Assembly: GCA_026421245.1 (NCBI GenBank)
Contig: JAPKDJ010000020.1
Span: forward strand, 1-59,918
Reading direction: 5' to 3'
DNA: 59,918 nucleotides
DNA from: Akkermansiaceae bacterium
GTDB taxonomy: Bacteria > Verrucomicrobiota > Verrucomicrobiia > Verrucomicrobiales > Akkermansiaceae
Part shown: piece by piece, positions 1-7,755 of the stretch
Layout: each line of letters opens with the position of its first letter
Position numbering within the stretch: the stretch's first letter is position 1
The notes under the pieces: model-generated
Seen by the model: the letters and a program-made list of their open reading frames with translations, nothing else
The model's database searches: none
Told to the model about the DNA's origin: nothing
Translations under genes and position numbers: made by a program

Positions 1-2
1 CA

Positions 3-1259
3 TTGGAGGCACTGAAAAACACCGATGCCGCCAAGACCTTACTGGCGAGTAGCAATCCCCCTGCAGATCTCATTCAAGCGCTCACGGCACAAAGTGACCT
101 CCCTGCTGCGACCAAAGATCTGCTTTCTACCGCTACCGCCACTCAGGCTGATTACATGGGTTCTGGGCAGAAAATTATCTATGTCATGATCGCATACATG
201 CTGTGCTACATGCCGACCCTCGGCCTTGGTAACACCATCACTTTCTCTCATCTGGCCCAGGTTGAATTTCCGAAGGTTCGTGTTTGGGGAACCATCGGAT
301 GGATTGTCGCAGGCCTGACCTTGGGCTTGGCCGGATGGTCGGCTTCTCTGAATATCTTCTGGCTCGGGGCCATCTCAAGCCTGGCTCTTGGGGTCTACAG
401 TTTCACTCTCCCCCACACCCCGCCCCCGTCAAAGGGCAAACCGTTGGATGTTGGTTCGATCTTCATGAGAGATGCTTTCAAGCTTTTCAAAGATCCATCG
501 TTCCTGGTCTTTGCGATCTGTTCGATGCTCATCTGCATTCCGCTCGGATATTATTACGGACAGGCCTCTGCCTATCTTGGCTCGGTTGGGTTCGAACAAG
601 CGGCATCGACGATGACTCTCGGGCAAATGTCAGAGATTTTCTTCATGCTCTTGATCCCTTTCTTCTTCCGAAAGCTTGGAGTGAAGATGATGCTTTTGAT
701 TGGAATGCTTTGTTGGGTGGCGCGTTACCTTCTTTTCGCTTTTGGAGCTCCTGACCAGGTCACTTGGATGCTTCTTCTTGGAGTGCTTCTTCACGGGATC
801 TGTTACGATTTCTTCTTTGTGACGGGCTTTATTTATACAGATAAAAAGGCACCCAAAGAGATCCGGGGCCAAGCGCAATCACTTCTTGTGTTCCTTACCC
901 AGGGACTCGGATTGTTCTTTGGTTTCCGAATGGCCTTTGGTGGAACCTGGCCATTTTCGCAAAAGGCCCTGCCAAACACCTTTGGCGACTACGGAGTGGC
1001 ACCTGCGGCTCACGGTCCATTGATGGAGTCCATCAAGGAAAAGTCCGGAGAAACCGAAGTGAGCTTCATCGATAGCCTTCTTGGAATGTTTGGCAAAGGG
1101 TATCCCGACGGTGTTTCGTCAGATCTGATTGGCAAGGCGATGTCAGGCTGGAAGGACTATTGGATGTTCCCGGCGGGGATGGCATTCGTCATCGCGGTCG
1201 TCTTTTTTGTAGCGTTTTGGGACAAGAGTGCCGATGGCGACAACGACGAAGCCGTATGA
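3..1259 (+). CDS. MFS transporter, nucleoside:H+ symporter (NHS) family, 5'-truncated by the window edge
   Basis: Inner-membrane secondary transporter that probably imports a nucleoside or sugar-like solute with protons. The 418 visible residues hold about ten hydrophobic segments. They also carry features typical of this MFS branch: VRVWGTIGWI, an LPHTPPP linker between the two six-helix halves, and LGQMSEIFFMLLIPFFF in the second half. The reading frame is open to base 3 and the visible start is only an internal TTG, so the true start and the first helices lie upstream. The stop overlaps the next start (ATGA at 1256-1259), and a small membrane protein, a Gfo/Idh oxidoreductase and a DUF1080 protein follow. 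That context points to uptake plus catabolism of a sugar derivative. The substrate cannot be read from the sequence. Confidence 0.85.
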   Translation: MEALKNTDAAKTLLASSNPPADLIQALTAQSDLPAATKDLLSTATATQADYMGSGQKIIYVMIAYMLCYMPTLGLGNTITFSHLAQVEFPKVRVWGTIGWIVAGLTLGLAGWSASLNIFWLGAISSLALGVYSFTLPHTPPPSKGKPLDVGSIFMRDAFKLFKDPSFLVFAICSMLICIPLGYYYGQASAYLGSVGFEQAASTMTLGQMSEIFFMLLIPFFFRKLGVKMMLLIGMLCWVARYLLFAFGAPDQVTWMLLLGVLLHGICYDFFFVTGFIYTDKKAPKEIRGQAQSLLVFLTQGLGLFFGFRMAFGGTWPFSQKALPNTFGDYGVAPAAHGPLMESIKEKSGETEVSFIDSLLGMFGKGYPDGVSSDLIGKAMSGWKDYWMFPAGMAFVIAVVFFVAFWDKSADGDNDEAV

Positions 1260-1444
1260 CCATTCTGGCACTTCAGAGCGGAGATTGGGCCTCCGTTACG
1301 GTTGCGATCATCATCGTAGGATGTGTGATCGGAGGAATGGTGAAGTTTTCTCGGGCCCTTCGAGTTTTAAAGAGAGGGCGCCCTGAGATCGACGCCGAGC
1401 TCGCGGAGGAACAAGAATTTCAAAATAATGAGCAAAACGATTAA
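1256..1444 (+). CDS. small single-pass membrane protein (62 aa)
   Basis: Short ORF starting at the ATG of the ATGA overlap with the MFS gene and ending 17 nt inside the next gene, so it is translationally coupled on both sides. Residues about 12-28 form one hydrophobic helix (SVTVAIIIVGCVIGGMV). A basic stretch follows (RALRVLKRGRP), then an acidic tail (EIDAELAEEQEF). This is the layout of a small membrane-anchored accessory subunit with a cytoplasmic tail. I do not recognise a family. Its fixed place between transporter and oxidoreductase suggests it assists the transporter, which is inference only. Confidence 0.6.
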   Translation: MTILALQSGDWASVTVAIIIVGCVIGGMVKFSRALRVLKRGRPEIDAELAEEQEFQNNEQND

Positions 1445-2504
1445 AGTATTATGTGTCGGAGCCGGTCACATGGGGACTTCCCATGCCCGTGCCTACCACG
1501 CGATCGAGGGATTTGAAATCTGCGGGATTGTCACCCGGTCAGAGGGGAGCCGGAAGGCGCTCAATGCCGACCTTGGGGAAAACTATCCTGAGTTCGCAAA
1601 CTACGAAGAAGCCCTCGCTGCGACGAAGCCCGATGCGGTTTCGATTTCAACCTATCCCGATACTCACGCTGAATTCGCGAAAGCGGCGATGGATGCGGGT
1701 GCCGATGTTTTCATTGAAAAACCCCTCGCTGAAACAGTGGCGGAGGCGGAGGAGATCGTGGCGAAGGCGCGCGAGACCGGGCGCAAGTTGGTGATTGGTT
1801 ACATTTTGCGTCATCACCCGAGTTGGATTAAATTCATCGAGATTTCACAGACACTTGGTAAGCCGCTGGTGATGCGGATGAATCTCAATCAGCAGTCGAG
1901 CGGAGACAACTGGAAGACACACAAGAACCTGATGTCGTCCATCTCGCCCATCGTGGATTGCGGCGTGCACTATGTCGATGTGATGTGCCAGATGACACGC
2001 AGCAAACCGATTCGTGTGAGCGGAATTGGAGCGCGCCTGAGCGATGAACTCCCGGAGGGAAAGATCAACTATGGTCACTTGCAGGTGACTTTTGAAGACG
2101 GCAGCGTTGGTTGGTATGAAGCGGGCTGGGGTCCCATGATGAGCGAAACCGCTTTCTTCGTGAAGGACGTGGTGGGGCCGAAGGGCTGCGTCACGATCTG
2201 CGCGAAGGATGCCGGCGGCGAAGGTTCCTCGGCGGATGTCGATTCCCACTCCAAGACCGAGTCGCTTCGTCTGCATCACAGCGAGTTGAATGCGGAAGGA
2301 AAATTTGTGAAACAGGACGACTGGATCAGGACCGATGATGAGCCGGATCACGATGGCCTTTGCTATCGCGAGCAGGAGTATTTCCTGAATGCCATCCTGG
2401 AAGACGCCGACCTCGGCGATCACATGGATGATGCCATCAGCTCAATGCGAATCGTGGCAGCGGCCGATGAAAGCTTCCGCACTGGAAAGACCGTAGAACT
2501 TTAA
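1428..2504 (+). CDS. Gfo/Idh/MocA family oxidoreductase
   Basis: NAD(P)-dependent sugar or inositol-type dehydrogenase, 358 aa. The N-terminal Rossmann fold starts with VLCVGAGHMGTSHARAY (GxGxxG-like loop near residues 11-16). The family signature EKPLA, whose lysine is catalytic, is present near residue 97. The C-terminal alpha/beta domain is complete, with HYVDVMCQM in the substrate-pocket region. The start ATG at 1428 overlaps the preceding small ORF. The family acts on many cyclic polyols and hexose derivatives, so the substrate is unknown. The operon with an NHS-type transporter and a DUF1080 protein resembles sugar-catabolic operons common in Planctomycetota and Verrucomicrobiota. Confidence 0.9.
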   Translation: MSKTIKVLCVGAGHMGTSHARAYHAIEGFEICGIVTRSEGSRKALNADLGENYPEFANYEEALAATKPDAVSISTYPDTHAEFAKAAMDAGADVFIEKPLAETVAEAEEIVAKARETGRKLVIGYILRHHPSWIKFIEISQTLGKPLVMRMNLNQQSSGDNWKTHKNLMSSISPIVDCGVHYVDVMCQMTRSKPIRVSGIGARLSDELPEGKINYGHLQVTFEDGSVGWYEAGWGPMMSETAFFVKDVVGPKGCVTICAKDAGGEGSSADVDSHSKTESLRLHHSELNAEGKFVKQDDWIRTDDEPDHDGLCYREQEYFLNAILEDADLGDHMDDAISSMRIVAAADESFRTGKTVEL

Positions 2505-2521
2505 AACCAATTCTTAGAATC

Positions 2522-3154
2522 ATGAAATCACTACTTTTCGCTTTGGCCACCGTCAGCTCTGCTTACGCAGGAGAATTCGTTGATCTTTTCAACGGCAAGG
2601 ACTTCGCCAACTGGGGAGGCAAGAACAAGATCGAGCATGCTGGTTACGCCGTTAAGGACGGTATGATCACTTCGACCAAGAAGTGCCGGGTTCTTCAGAC
2701 GGAGAAGGAATACTCCAACTACGTGCTGCAGTTTGAGTTCAAGCTCACCTCCGGGGCGAACAACGGGCTTGGAATTCACTATCCTGGCAAAGGTGATGCC
2801 GCCTACTCCGGGATGGAAATTCAAATCCTCGATAACACTCATCCCAAGTATGCCAACTTGAAGGACTACCAATTTCATGGAGGCCTTTATACTTTGGTCG
2901 CGGCCAAAAAGGGACACCTTAAGCCGGTTGGTGAGTGGAACAAGGAAACGGTTACCGTGAATGGACCCCATGTGAAAGTGGAGCTCAACGGGACTGTGAT
3001 TATGGAAGCCAATCTTGATGAGGTGAATAAGGCCAAGCCAAAGCACGAAGGTGCAAAGCGTCGCAAGGGGCACATTGCTTTTTGCGGACACGGCGACATC
3101 GTGAGCTTTAAGAAGATCAAACTCAAGGAGCTGGCGGCCAAGAAAGCCGAGTAA
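2522..3154 (+). CDS. secreted DUF1080 (3-keto-disaccharide hydrolase-like) protein
   Basis: The 210-aa protein has a short signal peptide (MKSLLFALATVSSAYA, cleavage before GEF). A single DUF1080 concanavalin-like jelly-roll follows, with the typical start FVDLFNGKDFANW and the downstream NNGLGIHYPG and GMEIQILDN segments. Some DUF1080 members cleave 3-keto-glycosides made by Gfo/Idh-type dehydrogenases, and the gene just upstream is such a dehydrogenase, so a 3-keto-glycoside route is a reasonable inference. It lies 17 nt after the Gfo/Idh stop and is probably the last gene of this operon. The lysine-rich C-terminus (KLKELAAKKAE) shows no anchor. Confidence 0.85.
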   Translation: MKSLLFALATVSSAYAGEFVDLFNGKDFANWGGKNKIEHAGYAVKDGMITSTKKCRVLQTEKEYSNYVLQFEFKLTSGANNGLGIHYPGKGDAAYSGMEIQILDNTHPKYANLKDYQFHGGLYTLVAAKKGHLKPVGEWNKETVTVNGPHVKVELNGTVIMEANLDEVNKAKPKHEGAKRRKGHIAFCGHGDIVSFKKIKLKELAAKKAE

Positions 3155-3326
3155 GGACTCCCAAATGATTTAAAATCCTCCGTCACGTGTGGGTGGTGGG
3201 GGATGTTCTCTCTCGCGATGTCGGGTCTTAAACGGCAGCGGATGGGGCGTAGCCTGCAGAAGAATAGGGGATCATATTAGCACTATTTCCATCCTGCCAA
3301 GCCGTTGTCAGTCAACATGCGCGATG

Positions 3327-3659
3327 TTAGAACTCTTCTTCTTTTGAAGGGCGCTTGAAAATTGTGACCGTGATCTTATTTTCCTGATCAAGCTTGGCTT
3401 TGATGGTCTCCTCGTGCGCTACGATTTTTGGAGTGGCGAAAGAATGGTTTGAAGAAGCGGGAAGGTCCTTTTCGTTCGGATTCGATGTCTTGTTGGATAT
3501 CGAAAATGAAATCTTAGGATCGTCTTCCTTCAGGTTCAATTCGATTGAGCCTTCGAGAGTCGTTCGCGGTCCGCTACGACCCAGTATTCAGTCGTGAATC
3601 ACGAGCCGGGAAACCTCAAATTTTGCGTCCTCGATCTGCTCTTCCTGCGCGAAAATCTA
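3327..3659 (-). pseudogene. decayed secreted-protein gene (remnant)
   Basis: On the minus strand one frame reads from a TAG at 3659-3657 through IFAQEEQIEDAKFEVSRL, which looks like the end of a signal peptide and the mature start. It is stopped by TGA at 3590-3588, then continues open for about 86 codons (SIELNLKEDDPKISFSISN in its first part) to a stop at 3327. The composition is protein-like across the internal stop, and no start or hydrophobic core precedes the TAG in any frame. I do not recognise the family. The rest of the 3155-3804 gap holds no gene, clear promoter or terminator that I can support. Confidence 0.4.
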
Positions 3660-3804
3660 CATTTTGCTCACTGCTTAGATTAGAGATCTAAGATCCATTC
3701 TGTTTTCGTGGGGAGGTGGGTGATTGGTCTTATGGATCCGGCTTCCGAGAGCGCGTGTGGGAATCTTGCTTGTCAGGGGAGGGATGGGTTGAGAGTTTGG
3801 GGAG

Positions 3805-5334
3805 ATGAAACAGCTGGTGATTTTTTTTGGAATGGTGGGGATGGTTTTGGGGGAGACGAAGAAGCCGAATGTGATGGTGTTTTTGGTGGACGATATGGGC
3901 CTCATGGATACGTCGGTGGCATTTTTGACGGACAAGGAGGGGAAGGCGAAGCGATATCCTTTGAATGATTTTTATCGGACGCCGGCGATGGCGCGGTTGG
4001 CAAAGCAGGGGGTGAGGTTTAGTCAATTTTATGCGATGAGTGTGTGCTCGCCGTCGCGGATTTCGCTTTTGACGGGCCAGAATGCGGCGCGGCATAGGGC
4101 GACAAATTGGATCAATCCGGCGTCGAATAATAAGGGGAAATTTGGTCCACCAAAGTGGGACTGGGAGGGGCTCGGGAAGGGCGAAGCGACGTTGGCTGGA
4201 GTTTTGGCGAAGGAGGGGTATCGGACGATGCATGTGGGGAAGGCGCATCTCGGGCCAAATGGAAGTGAGGGTGAGGACCCGCTGAACGTGGGATTTGAGG
4301 AAAATGTGGGAGGGGCGGCTTTTGGGGCCCCCGGGAGTTACTATGGGGAGAAGAGTTATGGACACGAGACGAAGCGGAAGTCGCATGCGGTTCCTCATTT
4401 GGAGGCCTACCACGGGTCAGAGATTTTTTTGACGGAGGCGCTGACGCTGGAGGCGAAGAAGCGAGTGGCGCAGGCGGTGAAGGACGGAAAGCCATTCTTT
4501 TTGCATTTTGCGCATTATGCGGTGCATGCACCTTTTCACTCGGATCCACGGTTCGCGAAGAATTATGTGAACTCGGGGAAGCCGAAAAATGCCCAAGCGT
4601 TCGCGACTTTGATCGAGGGGATGGACAAATCGCTGGGGGATATGCTGGATTGTTTTGAGGAACTCGGGGTGGCGGAGAATACGTTGGTGATTTTTCTCGG
4701 GGACAATGGGTCTGATGCTCCGCTGGGTCATCAGCATGAGGTGGCGTGTGCGGCGCCTTTGCGTGGAAAGAAAGGGGCTCACTACGAGGGGGGGATGCGG
4801 GTTCCTTTTATTGCGGCCTGGGCCAAACGTGACGAGGAGTTGTCCCAGCAGAAGGTGTTGGCAATACCAGCGGGGGTGATTCAGCCGCAGGTGGCGGCGG
4901 TGCAGGATATTTTCCCGACGGTGCTAAAAGTGGTAGGCGCGAAAGAGCCGAAAGGGCATGTGATTGATGGCAAGGCGCTGCAGATATTACTAACGGGGCA
5001 GAAGGATGAGGGACGAGAGGAGCAATTCCTGATGCATTATCCGCACGGACCCCATCGGAGTAATTATTTCACGACGTGGCGGGATGGAGATTGGAAGGTG
5101 ATCTATCATGCGCTGCCAGAGACGAAATCGACGGGGAATCGGTTGCAGTTTGGAGGGGGGAACTACCAGTTGTTTAATCTGGCGAATGATCCGTTCGAGC
5201 AGCGCAATATGGCGGTCGTGAAGTCGGATCTCTTAAAAAAGATGATGACGGATATGATTGGGGAACTGGAAAAGCACGGGGCGCTTTATCCGGTGGATGA
5301 GTCGGGGAACGAGTTGAAACCGAAGGTGCCGTAA
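3805..5334 (+). CDS. secreted arylsulfatase (formylglycine-dependent)
   Basis: Sulfatase family hydrolase, 509 aa, exported to the periplasm or beyond to remove sulfate esters, most likely from algal or other sulfated glycans. The signal peptide is MKQLVIFFGMVGMVLG. The metal-binding start follows (NVMVFLVDDMG), then the formylglycine motif C81-S-P-S-R within SVCSPSRISLLTGQ. A HVGKAHLG segment and FLGDNGSDAP for the second metal-binding part are present. The C-terminal region with YFTTWRDGDWKVIYH is complete. The gene uses many GGG and TTG codons. It is read toward the polysaccharide cluster but separated from it by the regulator cassette. The substrate is not predictable from the sequence. 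Confidence 0.9.
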   Translation: MKQLVIFFGMVGMVLGETKKPNVMVFLVDDMGLMDTSVAFLTDKEGKAKRYPLNDFYRTPAMARLAKQGVRFSQFYAMSVCSPSRISLLTGQNAARHRATNWINPASNNKGKFGPPKWDWEGLGKGEATLAGVLAKEGYRTMHVGKAHLGPNGSEGEDPLNVGFEENVGGAAFGAPGSYYGEKSYGHETKRKSHAVPHLEAYHGSEIFLTEALTLEAKKRVAQAVKDGKPFFLHFAHYAVHAPFHSDPRFAKNYVNSGKPKNAQAFATLIEGMDKSLGDMLDCFEELGVAENTLVIFLGDNGSDAPLGHQHEVACAAPLRGKKGAHYEGGMRVPFIAAWAKRDEELSQQKVLAIPAGVIQPQVAAVQDIFPTVLKVVGAKEPKGHVIDGKALQILLTGQKDEGREEQFLMHYPHGPHRSNYFTTWRDGDWKVIYHALPETKSTGNRLQFGGGNYQLFNLANDPFEQRNMAVVKSDLLKKMMTDMIGELEKHGALYPVDESGNELKPKVP

Positions 5335-5365
5335 GACGACTGGGGGGGCAGTGGGAAATGAGTTT

Positions 5366-5383
5366 GTTCATTTTAAATTGAAC
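5366..5383. promoter_or_regulatory. copy 1 of 18-bp near-palindromic operator
   Basis: GTTCATTTTAAATTGAAC is a dyad: arms GTTCA and TGAAC around TTTAAA, broken by one symmetric mismatch pair. It sits 13 nt before the GTG of the GbsR-like gene. The identical 18 bp recurs at 6485-6502, directly after the regulator pair. MarR/GbsR dimers bind dyads of this size, so it is a good candidate autoregulatory site. Binding by this protein is inferred. Confidence 0.65.
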
Positions 5384-5396
5384 ATATCTTGAATCT

Positions 5397-5912
5397 GTGT
5401 CTTTTACAGGCATGTCTGGTGACACCGATGTGGAGATTGGCCTGAGTGATTTTGAATCACAGGCGATCGATTTTTTTTGCGATGGAGTGAAGCTTTTGGG
5501 TCTTCCGAAGTCGATCGGGGAGATCTACGGGCTGCTGTTTGTTTCACAGGAGGCCCTGTCGCTGAACGACTTGGTGAAGCGGCTCGGAATCAGCAAGGGG
5601 TCGGCGAGCCAAGGGCTGAAGACGCTTCGGAAATTGGGGGCGGTGCGCGAGTCTGATTCGGTGGAGGGGCGGAAGAGTTATTATCAGCCGGACGTTGAGT
5701 TGAAGCAACTTGTGGGAGGATTTATTAAGGAACAGGTGAGGCCACATTTGGAAAGCGGGGAAGGAAAGTTGGCGAATTTGAAAGAGATGGTGAAAGAGAT
5801 GCCGGGAGATGCTCGGTCGGATTTTTACGCGGGACGGCTTCAGCGGCTGGGACAATGGTCGAAGCGTGCGAAAGTGGTCTTACCTCTCTTACAGAAATTT
5901 TTAGGACGATAG
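5397..5912 (+). CDS. GbsR/MarR-family transcriptional regulator
   Basis: Winged-helix DNA-binding protein, 171 aa from the GTG at 5397. An ATG at 5412 (166 aa) is an equally possible start, and neither has a good Shine-Dalgarno. The helix-turn-helix is visible around residues 43-75 (LSLNDLVKRLGISKGSASQGLKTL). A wing segment VEGRKSYY follows, then a helical C-terminal dimerisation region. The SKGSASQGLK recognition helix is characteristic of the GbsR subgroup. The gene is three bases upstream of an RfaH/UpxY-type gene. A perfectly repeated palindrome precedes the first gene and follows the second. I infer control of the polysaccharide operon and probable autoregulation. The ligand is unknown. 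Confidence 0.85.
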   Translation: MSFTGMSGDTDVEIGLSDFESQAIDFFCDGVKLLGLPKSIGEIYGLLFVSQEALSLNDLVKRLGISKGSASQGLKTLRKLGAVRESDSVEGRKSYYQPDVELKQLVGGFIKEQVRPHLESGEGKLANLKEMVKEMPGDARSDFYAGRLQRLGQWSKRAKVVLPLLQKFLGR

Positions 5913-5915
5913 ATT

Positions 5916-6467
5916 ATGAGTATTGATCCTGCCTGGTATGTGCTGCGCACGCAGTTGAAGCGTGAGCGATTGGCGGCGGCGAATTTGCGTCAGCTGGAAG
6001 GGGTGGAGGTGTTTTCACCTCGGTTGAAGTATCAAAAAACGACTCGTCGGGGGCGAGTTTGGTGGGTGGAGCCGTTGTTTCCGGGGTATTTGTTGGCCAG
6101 GTTTTCGCTGGAGGAAAAGGGAAGAGTGGTGACTTATACGGCAGGGGTGAGCCGGATGATTAGCTTTGGGAGCACCGTGCCGGAAGTGCCAGAGGATTTT
6201 GTCGAGAGCTTACAGAAGGAGGTGGCGAAGGTTGAGACCGGAGATGAGGAGATTGTGGTGAATTGGAAGGTGAATCTCGGCGATGAATTGGAGGTGGCGG
6301 ACGGCCCGTTCAAGGGAATGGAGGGAGAGGTGGTGGAAGTGCGACCCGGATCGGAGCGTGTGAGCTTGCTTTTGGAGTTTTTGGGCGAAACGCAGTCGGT
6401 TGAGGTGAGCTTGTTTAATTTGATCTTAGCCAGGCCGGATGTTCCAGAAGGATGGCGCGGAGATTAA
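5916..6467 (+). CDS. NusG paralogue of the RfaH/UpxY type (operon-specific antiterminator)
   Basis: The 183-aa protein has an N-terminal NGN domain (WYVLRTQLKRERLAAANL; EPLFPGYLLARF; AGVSRMISFG) and a C-terminal KOW domain (LGDELEVADGPFKGMEGEVVEV). The EPLFPxYL and GVSxxxxFG segments resemble RfaH more than housekeeping NusG. The stretch before GVS reads TYTA where E. coli RfaH has NATR, so the threonine counterpart is kept and the arginine is replaced. Such proteins load onto RNA polymerase at specific leader sites and suppress termination in long surface-polysaccharide operons. A 27-kb co-directional polysaccharide cluster begins 175 bp downstream, and its leader holds an exact ops 11-mer. 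Start ATG follows the regulator stop by 3 nt. Confidence 0.9.
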   Translation: MSIDPAWYVLRTQLKRERLAAANLRQLEGVEVFSPRLKYQKTTRRGRVWWVEPLFPGYLLARFSLEEKGRVVTYTAGVSRMISFGSTVPEVPEDFVESLQKEVAKVETGDEEIVVNWKVNLGDELEVADGPFKGMEGEVVEVRPGSERVSLLLEFLGETQSVEVSLFNLILARPDVPEGWRGD

Positions 6468-6484
6468 TTTGCTTTATCAAATTA
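6465..6484. repeat. 7-bp inverted repeat at the end of the NusG-like gene
   Basis: TAATTTG-cttat-type dyad: perfect 7-nt arms TAATTTG and CAAATTA with a 6-nt spacer. It includes the NusG-like stop codon and directly abuts the second operator copy. It is AT-rich with no T-run, so it is not an intrinsic terminator. It could be a second protein-binding half of the regulatory region. Confidence 0.45.
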
Positions 6485-6502
6485 GTTCATTTTAAATTGA
6501 AC
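6485..6502. promoter_or_regulatory. copy 2 of 18-bp near-palindromic operator
   Basis: Identical to the site at 5366-5383 (GTTCATTTTAAATTGAAC). It lies 140 nt before the first gene of the polysaccharide cluster. It is followed by two smaller dyads, ATGAT-caa-ATCAT at 6505-6517 and the perfect 10-bp palindrome AGTGATCACT at 6548-6557. I infer that the cluster promoter lies here under GbsR-type control. I could not assign convincing -35 and -10 boxes. Confidence 0.65.
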
Positions 6503-6616
6503 AAATGATCAAATCATGAGTCTATCAATGCCAGCGAGTTGATGCTCAGTGATCACTCCAAATTACAAGGCAGCCTTTCCCGTGGTTTCTTCCTTCAAAT
6601 GGAACGATCGACCAAG

Positions 6617-6627
6617 GGCGGTAGCGT
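6617..6627 (+). promoter_or_regulatory. ops-like element (exact GGCGGTAGCGT)
   Basis: An exact match to the 11-nt core of the ops element, which recruits RfaH to paused RNA polymerase in enterobacteria. It lies in the non-template orientation in the leader between an RfaH-type gene and a long polysaccharide cluster, which is where an ops site is expected. It ends 15 nt before the TTG start of the first gene, and that start lacks a Shine-Dalgarno. This fits the model in which RfaH also recruits the ribosome. Function in this phylum is inferred. Confidence 0.7.
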
Positions 6628-6642
6628 ATTATTGATTTTGTT

Positions 6643-7755
6643 TTGAATGTTCCCTTATTAGATGTTCCCGCGCAAAATGCGGAGTTGAAGGATGAGTTGA
6701 TGGAGGCTTTCGAGGGTGTTCTGGACTCGGGATATTTTATTCTTGGGCCGGAAGTAGAGGCTTTTGAGAGAGAGGTCGCTTCCTACCTAGGCACTCCACA
6801 TGCGATCGGGGTCTCCTCAGGGACGGATGCTCTCGTCGTGGCTCTAATGGCCTCAGGGGTGGGACCGGGTGACGAGGTGATATGCCCGGCATTCACCTTT
6901 TTTGCCTCTGCCGGAAGTATTGCACGGGTTGGAGCTGTCCCAGTGTTTATTGATTCGGAGGAGGATCGCTTTAATTTGGATCTCGAAGGGGCGGACGAAC
7001 TAATCACAGAGAGAACGAAAGCGATTATGCCGGTTCATCTCTTTGGACGTGGTGCAGCAATGGGGCACGTCAACGACTTTGCGAAGAAGCATTCGCTCGT
7101 GGTGATTGAAGACACCGCCCAGTCGCTGGGAGCTTCAATTGCCACCCAAAAATGCGGAACGATGGGAGACTTTGGGATCTATAGTTTTTTCCCCTCCAAA
7201 AACCTGGGGGGATTCGGAGATGGGGGCTTGGTAAGCTGCGCAGATGACGAGAAGGCCGAGTTGGTTCGCCGTCTCAGAAATCATGGGATGTTTCCCAAGT
7301 ATTATCATTCGAAAGTCGGCGGCAATTTCAGAATTGATGCCCTTCAGGCTGCTCTTTTAAGGAAGAAGCTTCCTAAACTCGATTCATACGGTCGTGGAAG
7401 GGCCGAGAATGCGACCTATTATTTGCATGAATTTTCCGACCTAGATCCAGCAAGGGTGACTCTTCCTCTTGCTGGAACAGCTGAAGAAGGGGTGATTTGG
7501 AATCAGTTCACACTCAAAGTGCACGGAGAGCGGGATAGGTTGCAGGCCTACCTTCTGGAAAACCAGGTCGGGTGCGAAATCTACTATCCGGTGCCCTTGC
7601 ACAAGCAGGAGTGCTTTGCCCATCTCCCGGCGGTGGAGTTGCCTGTGGCGGAGAAGCTGGCGTGCGAAGTGCTGAGTATTCCGGTGTATGCCGAGCTTGG
7701 CGAAGAACGGCGGCAACGGGTTGTGGCCGTCGTGAAATCGTTTTTCAAATCATGA
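6643..7755 (+). CDS. DegT/DnrJ/EryC1/StrS family PLP-dependent sugar aminotransferase
   Basis: Makes an amino sugar nucleotide for the polysaccharide, or acts on a related keto-sugar, 370 aa. The N-terminus has the family start [11 protein letters not shown]. The PLP-anchoring region has [11 protein letters not shown], and the downstream DTAQSLGA and [11 protein letters not shown] give the Schiff-base lysine (FFPSKN). The start is a TTG at 6643, because a TAG lies in frame just upstream and no ATG is available. There is no Shine-Dalgarno, and the ops-like element ends 15 nt upstream. The stop overlaps the fcl start (ATGA). First gene of the long cluster. Confidence 0.9.
   Translation: MNVPLLDVPAQNAELKDELMEAFEGVLDSGYFILGPEVEAFEREVASYLGTPHAIGVSSGTDALVVALMASGVGPGDEVICPAFTFFASAGSIARVGAVPVFIDSEEDRFNLDLEGADELITERTKAIMPVHLFGRGAAMGHVNDFAKKHSLVVIEDTAQSLGASIATQKCGTMGDFGIYSFFPSKNLGGFGDGGLVSCADDEKAELVRRLRNHGMFPKYYHSKVGGNFRIDALQAALLRKKLPKLDSYGRGRAENATYYLHEFSDLDPARVTLPLAGTAEEGVIWNQFTLKVHGERDRLQAYLLENQVGCEIYYPVPLHKQECFAHLPAVELPVAEKLACEVLSIPVYAELGEERRQRVVAVVKSFFKS

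Noticed and set aside
7572-7751. N-terminal extension of GDP-fucose synthase
   Set aside because: It is the aminotransferase gene in another frame; the conserved Rossmann start is at 7752 in an ATGA overlap.
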